Assembly (NCBI GenBank): GCA_008828725.1
Contig: MEHQ01003384.1
Location: 1 to 64,000, forward strand
Length of the DNA: 64,000 nucleotides
Source of the DNA: Saccharina japonica
Lineage: Eukaryota > Sar > Phaeophyceae > Laminariales > Laminariaceae
Direction of reading: 5' to 3'
In this document: positions 1 to 11,300 of the stretch, in pieces
Position numbering within the stretch: position 1 is the first letter of the stretch
Layout: each line of letters opens with the position of its first letter
Program-made: the position numbers and the translations under genes
The notes under the pieces: model-generated
What the model was told of the DNA's origin: nothing
Database searches by the model: none
Seen by the model: the letters and a program-made list of their open reading frames with translations, nothing else

Positions 1-440
1 GCGTCTGCCCCCCCCAGCTCCTCCACCACCAACGCTCCCACCACCGCCCAAGGATACTGCTGCTGCTGCTGCTGAGCAGTGTTGTTTCTTCCCTGCTATG
101 TCTTGATCGACGGTCCTGCTCCGAGAAGGCCGACTAAGACTTCGATTTGAGTCGATTTTCGGCTGGTTTCCACCGGCCCCGGCAGCTGCCTCTGCTACCT
201 TTGCAACCGCGCAGAGCGCAGCAACCGCGATGATGTTCACCCCACGCATCGTGTGGTTGCGGAAGTGGCAGGCAGCAGCATGCACGTGTCTGCCGATCAG
301 ATGTCCTACATCAACCCCGTTAGACATCGGCAAACAAAAACACTATAAACTCCCTGTTTTTCATTTTTAAAAACAGCATCATCGCATCCTGTTGTGTTGT
401 CGCCTCCGCGTACCCGCTGCCATCTCGGGATGTGGGGACG
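1..440. other. 5' flank of the first gene
   Basis: This stretch holds a C-rich tract followed by a short CTG run near 58-74 and no frame I can support as a complete exon. A CCCCCCCAG acceptor-like word at about 10-17 could open the last exon of a gene beginning outside the window, but the frames after it are short and low in complexity. It presumably contains the promoter and 5' leader of the gene starting at 441. Confidence 0.3.
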
Positions 441-667
441 ATGTCCGACCCGTTAGAAGAGGAAGTGACGGACGTGATCGACCGCAGCCGTGGATATGGA
501 GATTCCCCCTCGAAAATCGCGCCCGACCATCTGGAAGTGCCTGAGCAGACCATAGATTTCGGGCTAGGGCGAGGAGTGGAGGAGTGGGATCACTACGAGT
601 ATCGTCCACCTCCACCACCATCGCCTTCGACCGAATCGAGCGACGAAGATGACAGCAGCGACTCTGG

Positions 668-701
<34 letters not shown>

Positions 702-3700
702 TCTAGTAGGTCTAGCAGGCGCAACGGCAGAAACAGGAGTACTTCAGCAGCATCAGAGAAAATCGGCGGTGAAGATGACGACGAAGCGCCTATGCTACTG
801 CTGTCGCTGTCTGCTGCAGATCGACGGCCACCGCCGGGATTGGGAGCGCGACGAACGCCTGCGCCGCTGGCTGACCCGGTGACGGCATCAGTGCCTGAAT
901 CGGCACCAGCAGACCCCATCGGGGCGGAAGTTAGCAGAGCATCGCCGTCGCCTCCATCGCCTCCATCAAGGCCGACACCGCTATCGACGCCGGCACGTGC
1001 ACAGGAGGTCTACTCTCCGAGCCGTAAGCGCGGTCGACTGTTGCTTTTGGAGCCCGAAACGTCGGCACCGCTGGTTCAATCTGCACCAGCATCACCACGG
1101 TCACTAACACCAGCATTAGCATCCGCATCACCAGCATCAAGCCCGCAAGAGCCTTCGCCAACACGCAGGCGGGATCGTTCGAGGAAGCACCCGTTAGCCC
1201 CCGGCACGCCAAGCCCGAGTGAGGCGCAGCCAGAGCAGCACGCGCCGTTGTGTTCGGAGCCAGAAACCTCGGCACCTGTGGTCCAACCCACGTCACGATC
1301 ATCATCACCGTCACCGACATCAACAACCGCAACATCCGTAGCTAGTCCGCACAAACCTTCGCCGGCTCGCAAGCGGGGTCGAGCCTCCGGCCCACCAGCC
1401 TCGATTGTGTGTTTGCCAGCGCAAACGCCGTTGCGTCAGGAGCCCGAAACCTGGGCACCAGCGATTCAACCCGCGTCACCGTCACCACCACCCTCACCGT
1501 CACCGACTCCAGCAACCGCATCACCAGCAGCAGGCCCTCAAGAATCTTCGCCGGCTCGCAAGCGGGGTCGTCTGAGGAAGCTCCCCCTAGCTTCCGACAC
1601 TCCACCCTCGAGTGCTGGTCAGCTAGCCCAAACGCCGTTGCATCCGGAGCCCTCCTCTGCACCAGCGGCTCAACCCGCGGCACCATCACCACCACCATCA
1701 CCGTCAGCGACTCCAGCAACCGCATCACCAGCAGCGGGTACTCAAGAATCTTCGCCGGCTCGCAAGCGGGGTCGCCCGAGGAAGCTCCCCCTAGCTTCCG
1801 ACACACCACCCTCGAGTGCTGGTCAGCTAGCCCAAACGCCGTTGCATCCGGAGCTCTCAACCTCTGCACCAGCGGTTCAACCCGCGGCACCATCACCACC
1901 ACCATCACCGCAACCGACTCCAGCAAGCGCATCACCAATCGCGAGCCCTCAAGAACCTTCGCCCGCTCGCAAGCGGGGTCGTCTGAGGAACCTCCCCCTA
2001 GTTTCGTACACGCCAACCTCGAGTGCTGGTCAGCTAGCCCAGACGCCGTTGCATCCGGAACCCTCAACCTCGGCACCAGTGATTCAACCCGCTGCACCAT
2101 CACCACCACCATCACCGTCACCAACTCCAGCAAGCGCGTCACCAGCAGCGAGCCCGCAGCAGCCTTCGCCAGCCCGCGAGCGGGGTCGCCTGAGGAAGCG
2201 CTCCCTAGCTTCCGGCACGCCAAGCTCGAGCGCGGGCCAGCCAGCGCAAACGCCGTTGCGTCCGGAGTCCGACACCTCGGCACCAGCGGTTCAACCCGCG
2301 TCACCATCGCCGTCACCGACTTCAGCAACCGCATCACCATCAGCGAGCCCTCGAAAAACTTCGCCGGTTCGCAAGCGGGATCGTCAGAGGAAACCCACCC
2401 TAGCTTCCGACACGCCAAGCTCGAGTGCTGGTCAGCCAGTACAAACGCCATTGCATCCGGAACCCTCAACCTCGGCACCAGCGGTTCAACCCGCGTCTCC
2501 GTCACCACCACCATCCCCGTCACCGACTCCAGCAAGCGCATCGCCATCAGCAAGCCCGCAAGAGCCTTCGCCGGTTCGCAAGCGGGGTCGCACGAGAAAT
2601 CCCCCGTCTTCTCCCAGTGCGCCAACCTCGAGCGCGGGCCAGCCAGCGCGAACAACGCCGCCAAGTTCTGCGCAAGAGCTTAGGGGCGAGTGTCCCCGCA
2701 CCGCGGTGCCCCGAACCCGCGCCGCGGCGCCCCGAATCCCTCAAGGAGGCGGTAGCCCCAAGGTAGGCAGGGGTGCTGTACGCGGAATGGGTGGCGATCG
2801 GTCCTGTGTAGTAGGGTCGTCGAGTCCTCCTCCGTCGGGTGGGAGGAGAGCGCGCGGCAAGAAAGCAAGCGCCACCGTCGAATCAAGCACGCGCTCTCTG
2901 CGATCGGCGACTCTGCGATCGGTGACTCCAGCTCTTGCTGCCGCCCCGCCGAGCCCGGTTGCCAACCCTCCTCCGCCTGCTGCTGCTGCTGAGGCCGAGA
3001 GCACCACTCGCAAGAGTACTACTCGGGCGCAACCCACCCTCACCCGCGCCGCGGGTACAAGTTCTAGCCCTTCGCAGGCTCCGCCGCCTCCACCGCCGTC
3101 TGCACCGCCGTCTGGACAGCAAGGTTCTCCCTCGGTGAGCCGTGATGTGATTGTTCGTGTTGTTATTGTTGTTGTTTCTCTGCGGGAAACTCGACCGCGT
3201 AGATTGTCAAGGGCAGAATAACAAGGCTGAGCTACAGTGGTTTTGTACACAGAGTGGTGTACCGTTCAGCTTGGGTCCTTCTTTCACTCCGCCTCATCCG
3301 TGCCCGGTGACTATCGCCAGAAATTAATCTTGAAGTTTCGCCGCACATGTACATATACGTATGACCCTCTTTAAATGTTAGGTCCCACCGCTCTCCCTCT
3401 TTTTTTCTTCTTTATTTTTCGGTTTTGGCCCCCTCTTGCAGCCCGGAGACGGGGTAGCTCTGACACACCGAAGAGAAGCCTACGTGGGGAGCCCAGGCGC
3501 AAGCAGCAGCCTGGGAAGGACGCGAGCCTCGGACAAGACGACGCAGGGCAAGAGAAGGCTTGCCGTTGACGAGGAAGCTGGGGACAGTCTAGACGGTGGC
3601 GGTGGCGGTGGCTCAGGGTTTGGCGGCGGTGACAGTGCGGACGATGATTGGGATTTTGGCAGTGGTGGCGGTAGCGATGACGGCGGTGGTGGTGGTGGTG

Positions 3701-6348
3701 GTGGTGGTGGTGGCAGCGGCAACGGCATGGACCAGGAAGACCCTGATTCAACGAGGAAAGAAGACTCCGCCGCTCTGGTACGATCCACGATGTGTTTTTC
3801 GTCGTGAGCCGGTCGTGTAGACAGTAAAGCGGACAGCTCTCCGTATCGTCCGGGCTCGCTGGCCGTTTAGCCCCGAGCGGGTGTGTCCGCTTTAGTTTGC
3901 TAGGAATTCCCGCGTGGTGCTCGTTACCCCTGTATACCTTCACATTAAAGAGGCGACGCAATGCATTATATCACGCGATAGTTTTGCCATGAAGTAACGC
4001 ACTGCTTGTATAGGTTCCTCTGTATGTTAAGGGTTTAAATTGTGCCACAATTTGTCAGGAAAGGGCGAGGGGGGGGAGTGCCGAGGCAGTAAAAGATTAA
4101 ACGTAAAATCGAAACTACAGTCCAACGTTAGAGAACATCGTCACGCCTCAAACCACAAAGTGACACCCCGACATATTTCTACGGACAACAAACACCTATT
4201 TTTTTGTATCGGCACCATTCTCCAATAGCCCACTTCACGGTCTCGCAAAAAATGGTCCCACGTAGTTTGGTCATGCCAGGAGCGAGATGACTCTTCCGTC
4301 CATAACCACGGTACCAGGGTCAGAGGTCCCGGCGTCGATAAACGCTGCCTCTCAGAACAACCGAACTCATCGAAGGCGATTCTCATCCGATAGCCATCAC
4401 CAAGTAAGATAGACTACACACGACGTGGCTGGGATTCGTGTTGTTCGAGGCGTTTACTCTCTCGCCATGCTTCATTCAGCATTAGTGGAGTGTCGGGTAA
4501 GTTGGTCGTAGTCCCCGCGGTGGACCAGTTTGACCTTCACGCCAGTCTCTTATACTCGTACCGTTTACTCTTCTGCTGCCACCCGGTAATGTCAATATTG
4601 GTGTAAGCAGAAAGACAACGCACGAGCACGAGCGCGCGGCCAAGACCACGGCGGCTCATCGAAAACAGCAGCCGGCAGCGCGAGGCAGACCGCAGCGGGA
4701 GGCCCGGGGTCGAAGCAGGCGGTGGCCCCTTCTACCGACGCGCTGATTGATGGCGGTGGCTTCGGGAGCAACAACGCTGTCAAGTTTGGAGGCGCTGGCT
4801 CCGGTGCTGGCGCTAGTACCGGTGCTGGCGCTGATGCCGTGGGCGGGGACGGACCGTCGACCACAATGGACGAAGACCTCGCCCTGGTGAGCTTTATAGT
4901 ATTTATGTCGTATGATATGGTCGTCGAGATAATACGAATACGAATAGCAATCGCTCATTTCTTGTTTTTTCTAATCAGGCTCCCTATATATATGTTTTCA
5001 TGCGATCGTTGAATCAGCTTCCTGTCGGTTTTGGATGGTGTTCAGTGGCGGTCGTCAGTTCGGGAGGACGGCCGCAAGAATCGCTGAGTGATGGCGCAAA
5101 ATTACGTGTTTTTTAATGAAGTATCCCTGCCTTGGGTACGTAGCTCCTCCTACGAACCTTGGTGGTAGTTTGGGGCAAACATGAAAAATGGGGCATTAGT
5201 TTCGTAGTCCGTACGCGTGTGCCGTAAAACATCTCCTACCCTTCAGGCTATACCTTCGGTCGTTTGCCTTTGTCATCAGATAATCCGCCGAACAGCCTAA
5301 CTCTTGCTGGCTTCGTGCCAGTAAATGCCTCCACGCGACCTTTCCCTCATCCATAGACGCTGGAGTCATGCATATATTACGATAGGGGGGATACCTACAT
5401 ATGATCAGTTTCCACGAGACATGAGGAGCTCTGCATGCCTCACTGCTATAAAGAAACGACGCTTTAGAGAAACGTTTTCCCCGCGCACAACCTGATGATG
5501 GATGACAATCCCACCGGCTGCATACGTAAGCATACATCGAATAAAATAGTACCTGGTACCACTCTGGCTGGAAATATTTGTATCCAGTTTGGGGGTCTGA
5601 ATGTGAATATGAGATAGGCATTATACTTTCCGGCCAAAGTGGTACGTACGTACCCACGGCTAGGTTTGCAAATGTGTTGGCTTGTTCCCCTCAGTCGAGG
5701 CGCCCCGTTGAGGAGCCCCATCAAGATCCCACTTTTTTTGGGGGTCAACAGCCCCCCCCCCCCCCCGTATCCGTGTCGTGGCGCGCTGCATTGGTATTAC
5801 AGTAGATGGCCCCTTTTAAGGGACCCTACGAGTGCGTATATAGGGGCGGAGAGGCCCCTTACATACACCAACGTCCCTTGCCTGATGCGGCCTCACGTAA
5901 GGGGCGTACACGGATGTTCAGAAGTTTGAGGTGCTTTACATATGCCATTTTTCCCTTAGCGCGATTTTCCTCAAAACGGGCTATTAATACCTACCAGTAC
6001 GTACTGTATTTTGAAATATTTATCATATGCTCCGCCGTTTTTCTGTCGTGAGCAGGTGCTTGAGCTCCACCGGGAAAATGAGGGCCTGCTGGCCGTGCGC
6101 GCGAGGTTGCGCCGCGAGGTGGTGGCCTTGGAGGACGAGGAGGACGAGCTGCGAAGGTCGCTGGGGATGCCCGCGGCCCGCGTGGGGCCGACAACGCCGG
6201 TGCCCTCGGCATCGCCGGATTTTGTGCCGCCTGTTCGGACGTCTGGAGTCCAACACCGGCCTCTGACTGAGCGCAATCGACCCGGTGCTGCCGCCACTTC
6301 GACACCCACGCCCACGCGGGAAGCCCCATCGCCCACTGCTGCTCCTGC

Positions 6349-6379
<31 letters not shown>

Positions 6380-7606
6380 GCGGCGGCTCCCGCTCGTTCA
6401 CAGCTGTCTCCAGCTCGGCAGCGCGTCGTTGACGACGAAGACGCGAAAGCGAGCGGGGTGGTCGACGATTCTTCTCCGCCCTCGCCGCCGCGAACGAACC
6501 CGCCTGTTCGAACACCCAGGAAAAGAGCGCAGGAACCGGCCGTACCTTCCATACAGCAACCCGGTGTCCCAGCAGCTCGAACGCCGGTGCGCAAAGGCTC
6601 CTCGCCTGCTGCTGCTGCTGGTGCTGCTCCTGTGCGTTCGCCTTCGTCTCCGGCTCGGCAGCGCAGCGGCGATGACGAGGAATCGAGCACGAGCGGGGTC
6701 GTCGACGATTCTTCTTCGCCCCCACCGCCGCGACTGGCTGCGCTTGTTCGCGCAGCTCGAAAAGGAACGCAGGAAAAACCCGCGCCTACTACACAGCAGC
6801 CCGGCGTCTCCGCCGCTCAAACGCCGGCGCACGAAGCCCCCTCGCCAGCTGCTGCTGCCGCTGCTGCTGCTCCCGCGCATTTACCTGGCGACGACGCCGA
6901 GGACACGAGCGGGGACGAAAACGTCGGCGGCGAGTCTTCTTCGCCTCCACCAGTTTCTTCGAGGGGAGAAGATGTGCCAGAGTTTGTGCCCCTGACCTTG
7001 CCGGGGTCGCCGGTCGGATCGGTGGGCGCTGCAGGCGGCTCGGTGGGCGCTGCAGACGGCTCGGTGGGCGCTGCAAGCGACGGCGGCGACATGTCCGACC
7101 TTGCGAATATGCTGATGAGCGATGGCGACGACGCTGTCTCCGCAGAGGGAAGCATCGTCGACATAGAAAACATTGGCGGGATGAGGGCCCCGCCGGCGGC
7201 GGTGGTGACGGTGTCGGCGTCAGTGCCGGCGGCCCCGGCTCCGGCCCAGGCTTCGGCAGCGGCGGCGCGTGGACGTGGCGTTGTTACGGGCCGAGTCAAC
7301 GGCGCGAGAGGGAGGGGAGGGGGCGGGACTGACGAACATATCGCCAACCTGAGCAGGATGAGGGCTCAGCTGGTGGCGCGCGGGCGGGGTGGGTTCGTTA
7401 ACGGAAGGGGGGGCAGAGAGCAGAAATGCAGGGGTGCCAAGCGGACCACTTACACCAACCTTAGTCCGGATGCGGTGGTCAAGCGACGCGATTCTGGTAG
7501 GGGGAGCGCCTCGCGTGGGAGGATGGGGGCGCGCGGCGGGGGCAGAGGCGTTTTGCTGAATGCTCGCGGGCGCGGCCGTGGGCGGGGTCCTCCGAGCTCG
7601 GGCTAA
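441..7606 (+). CDS. AT-hook-like repeat / RGG-tail protein, unknown function
   Basis: I join four exons, 441-3134, 3442-3777, 4611-4886 and 6056-7606. All three introns are phase 0 with donors GTGAGC, GTACGA and GTGAGC, giving about 1,618 aa. The protein is not recognised as a known family. Residues 1-75 are acidic and mixed, followed by a poly-Ser run. Residues 190-730 hold nine Pro/Ser/Ala repeats of 63-69 aa, each with a basic RKRGR-type core; the fifth reads KRGRPRK, a canonical AT-hook. Exon 2 is Gly-rich. Residues 1097-1140, across the exon 3/4 junction, form a charged Leu-rich coiled coil. Three degenerate units of about 80 aa with S-P-A-R-Q-R cores follow, then an acidic stretch and an Arg/Gly tail with RGG/GRG boxes. 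Minor-groove DNA binding and RNA binding in the nucleus are inferred. The start is the ATG at 441 after an out-of-frame ATG at 430. Alternative splice choices are possible, but the phase agreement is strong. Confidence 0.72.
1021..2610 (+). repeat. In-frame coding minisatellite, 189-207 bp unit, nine copies
   Basis: Nine units inside exon 1 of the first gene start near 1021, 1165, 1369, 1558, 1762, 1969, 2176, 2371 and 2578. Each encodes a basic RxRGR or RKRDR core followed by a Leu/Ala/Ser/Pro stretch with T-P and S-P sites. The spacing is always a multiple of three, so copy-number change leaves the frame intact. Because stops are rare in these units, several shadow frames are also open over the array. 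Confidence 0.9.
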
Positions 7607-8100
7607 GGCTGATCTCCGGGGTGGTCGAGAACGCCGACCCTAGGGCATGGTGTGGTTTGCGATTCGTCGGAGGGTATGCTGTTGGGTGGTATATAGTAGT
7701 GGTCGGTGTTACTGTCGCCCGGTGGTGACGTTTGCCGTTGAAAGCGTTTAGTAGTAGCTCTAGCGAATAAAAATGACAACAACGAAAATGCCGGGAGAGG
7801 TTGTCCGAATGCGACGATCAAGCGCCGCGATTCTGGTAAGAGGGAGCTCCTCGCGTGGGGGGGGCAGAGGATCGCGGGACCGGGGGCGTTTTTTGTTAAA
7901 CATGCTCACGGGTCCGGCGGGCTCGGGCTGAGCTGACCGCCCTATTTAGGGCATGGTGTGGTTTACGATTCGCGGGAGGGCATGCAGTTGGTGGTATATA
8001 TATAGTAGTGGTCGGTGGTGCTGTCGCCCGGTGGCGACGTTTTCCGTTGGAAGCGTTTAGCAGTAGCTTTAACAGAGATGAATAGTAGCACCACGAAACA
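7461..8100 (+). repeat. Tandem duplicate of the 3' end of the first gene
   Basis: The segment 7461-7795 (last coding bases plus 3' flank of the first gene) is followed at once by a diverged second copy at 7801-8100. Matching words include CAAGCG-CGCGATTCTGGTA, AGGGCATGGTGTGGTTT and AGTAGTGGTCGGTG. The second copy no longer encodes the Arg/Gly tail in an open frame, so it is a non-coding remnant. Confidence 0.85.
7766..7771 (+). terminator. Possible poly(A) signal of the first gene
   Basis: AATAAA lies 160 bases after the stop codon. The duplicated copy has lost the word (it reads AGATGAATAG), so the use of this site is only suggested. Confidence 0.35.
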
Positions 8101-8372
8101 CGTTAAAAACACATGCTGCAGTGTATCAATAGCAGAGGCTCGATGATGCTTTTTGCGACGGGTATGGCCTGCTTGCCTCTCTCTGCTGGCGGCTTGCCCG
8201 TTCGTTCGCGGATTTGTTCGCTTGTAGTGAACTGCGCAGACAAGTGGTGGCCGTCCGCGTATAATCCGACCAATGTATTTCAACCGATTTTAAGAACCAA
8301 CAAATGCGGGCAACATGATTGGCCGTTCTCATTGACGTTATGTGTCGCGGCAAACGGCTGTTCCTGGTATTG

Positions 8373-11300
8373 TTACTTTTTTTGACTTTGCTTTTTCCCC
8401 TTTGCCGCTCCCTTTTTGGCGGGACTCGGGGAACGCTGTGCCTTCGCGGCCGCCCCCTGCCGATCCGCCCCACGTTTTCCTTCGGTTGTGCCGCCGCTGT
8501 TTATCGGCGATGGGCCCTTTTCTGCTTGCGTAGGGGTTTTCTTCCCCTTCCCCTTCCCCTTCCCGGCGGTCGCCTTGCCCTTGCTCCCCCGGTCGTCGTC
8601 CTTTTCGCCCTTATCGGCTGCTTTGCCCGCCTTACCGCCAGGTGTTTTGCTCCTCGATTTCCCGCTTTTGCTCTTGTCGGCCGCGCCACCCTTCGCCTTG
8701 TTGCCTCTCGACTTGGGGCGCCCCCGCTCTTTCTTTCTGCTGGTGGCGGCGGTGGCTTCGTCGTGTTCGACCGACCACTCCCCGACAGCCGCGCTCTTCT
8801 GCTCCTCGTCTAGTATCTCGAACGCGCGGGATTCCAGATCGGCCTGCAGCCAGCGGGAAAAGCGGCGGGGATCGCGAGTGGAGGGGTGTTTGTTTGTGTT
8901 TTTGTTTCTTGCCGCGGGAGAACGATGTGGCTTTTCCGAGCACGAATACAATATCCACACGCACACTGTAAGCGCGAACACATGCCTGGTATACCGTATC
9001 ATTGCGCACACTGCAAACGCAATGGCAAGGTGTACCCTGTACCGTCAATATTGTAGCATTTTTTGTCATGAAAGGTCGAAAGCCCTTCAGACGTTGACGG
9101 CTTTTTAATGCCGTTATCATTTTTACGCGCATTAGCTGCAGAGCTTTGTAGCTGCAGAGGCCGAAGAAGGGCCTGAGCTGTAGTGTATTGAACAACCACT
9201 CAGAAGTGTGACAGGCCACAAAAAACAACCACAAATGTTGAAGCAAGGGGATATCTTACGGGACTATAACGTACATCCTACATATATCTCAACTTTTCAC
9301 TTCATGAGCACAATCGAAACACATATCGTACCTCGAACATCCGTTTCGTCGCGAGGTGGTGCGCATAGAGGTCCCGCTCCACTCCCAGCTTGAGGAACAG
9401 GTCCAACGCCAGCTCTTCCGTATCCCTCGGCGCAAACGCGTCTACCATGTCAAGCAACGTTGGCGTGGCTCGTTCAAGTGCCCCCTCGAAGAGAAGGTTT
9501 GCTTCCCGGGCACGTGCACCGGCCTCGCTGTTGCTTTGCTGAGCCAGAGAGAGCTCCGCCCTCGAGCGGCTCTCGACGTCGGCAATCCGCTGCTCCAGCA
9601 AGATGTGCTTCTCCTCCCACGCACGCGCCCGCATTGACTCTTCCTCCTGCAGCGTGCGTGCGGCAGAGGCTTCCGCGGCCAGAGCTGCATTCTGGGCCTC
9701 CAGCTCTGCGACGCGGTTGGCGTAGCTCGCGCAAGCTTTTCGATGCGTGTCCCACACCCGACGCAAGCAGGACCCCAGGGACGATTCCCCGGGTCGGCAC
9801 TCTTCGGTTACAGGTGGCGTCACCTTCACTGCCGCCACGGGCGCGGTCTCCCTTTCTCCTGACGAACAACTCTGGGTATCATCATCATCATCGTCATCAC
9901 CATCATCATCATTGCAACTACCCCGGCGTTTAGACCTCGGGGCCGCCCACGTTTGTTCATCAGCGTTCGACATATTTTCGCTTCCCTTTGGGCCACCCTC
10001 TTGCTCCCGGGGTGCTGTTGAAGAAGTAGCAGCAGCAGCGGCAGCAGAAACTGCCGCAGCAGTTGCTTCGTCTGTTAATAACGCAACCCTCCCTGGCATG
10101 TTTGACGTGTTTTCGTTGACCTCTTTTTTTTCGGGTTCAGCACCTTCTGCTGGCGTTGGAAGGCCGACGTCCATGTCGGCAAGGAGCGCCGCCGCCATTC
10201 GTTCCGCGGCCTTGATGCTCACGTTGCCCTCGTTAATGATGCCGTACAGAGCCCCCTCGACCGTCAGCTGGAATGCCTCGCGGTGGACCAGACCTCCCAC
10301 CACTCTATCGTACTTCGTCTGCAGTGGGGGCGCGGCGGGCGGGGAGGGGGGGTGATTCAGCGTTTATTACGGACTTTGGGGAGGTATGGATGGAATGCGC
10401 TGTATGCGTGCCGACACAGGCGCACCGCGTGCCTTGTGAAGCAAACTGCATGGGACAGAGTCTCCCCAAGCCCCGCTATATATCAACCTACCATGACCTC
10501 GCATGGGCATGTGTGAAGTGCCACGCGCAGGTTGTGCGTACTAAGCTTGTTCTCTCCGAGCGACCCATCGTGCGTGTGCACAGAACGAAAACAAAAGGTC
10601 ACTACGTACGTCATACTATAGAGCCGAATCACAGCGCCGCATCAGCATCGTTACGATCACTTCTGAACAAGTGACGAAAAACTTGGACAACAGGGTCGCG
10701 CTCTCATTGGAGTTGAGTTTGTTTTCTTTTCTGAGAACATACCGAAAACACTTCCCAATACGGACAGAGTTGCGCTCTTATGCGCACTGCAAGGGTAAGG
10801 GGGATGTTTTAGTCCCAATCCTTGAGAAGAACACCCCACCTCGAGCTCCACAAACTGCTGCTCCATGATGGAGATGCTCTCGCTGCTGTGGTCGACGTTT
10901 GCCCGCAACTGTTCTACCTCGTTGGCCAGGAAAGTCACGTTGCCGACCAGGGTGCGGTGCAGGTCTCGCGAGGCGCTGAAATACTGCAGCACGAAGCGGT
11001 AGTCGTGTTGCCCCCTGACGCCCGTCTCGGCGTGTTTGACGCGCTCTTCTCGAATGGCGAGACCGGCTCGAATGTCTCGGATGTCTCTATCCTCCTGAAT
11101 TATGCTGCTTCGCTTCTTTGCCTGCGTGATACCACAGGTTATGTTTTTGGCGAGAGTCAGACGGTTAGACTTCGTGCGTACGAGCCATACCTTCGAAAAA
11201 TAAGCATGCGTGGTCCGAAGTATCGTCGCAGGTCACCAAGTGCTTGCACACACACATATATATATATATATATGCGCATAGCAATAGGTTGTTCGTGGTA

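Noticed and set aside
1342..2683. Long open frames on both strands over the first gene's repeat array
   Set aside because: They arise because the repeat unit is a multiple of three and poor in stops; only the plus frame from 441 continues through phase-matched exons.
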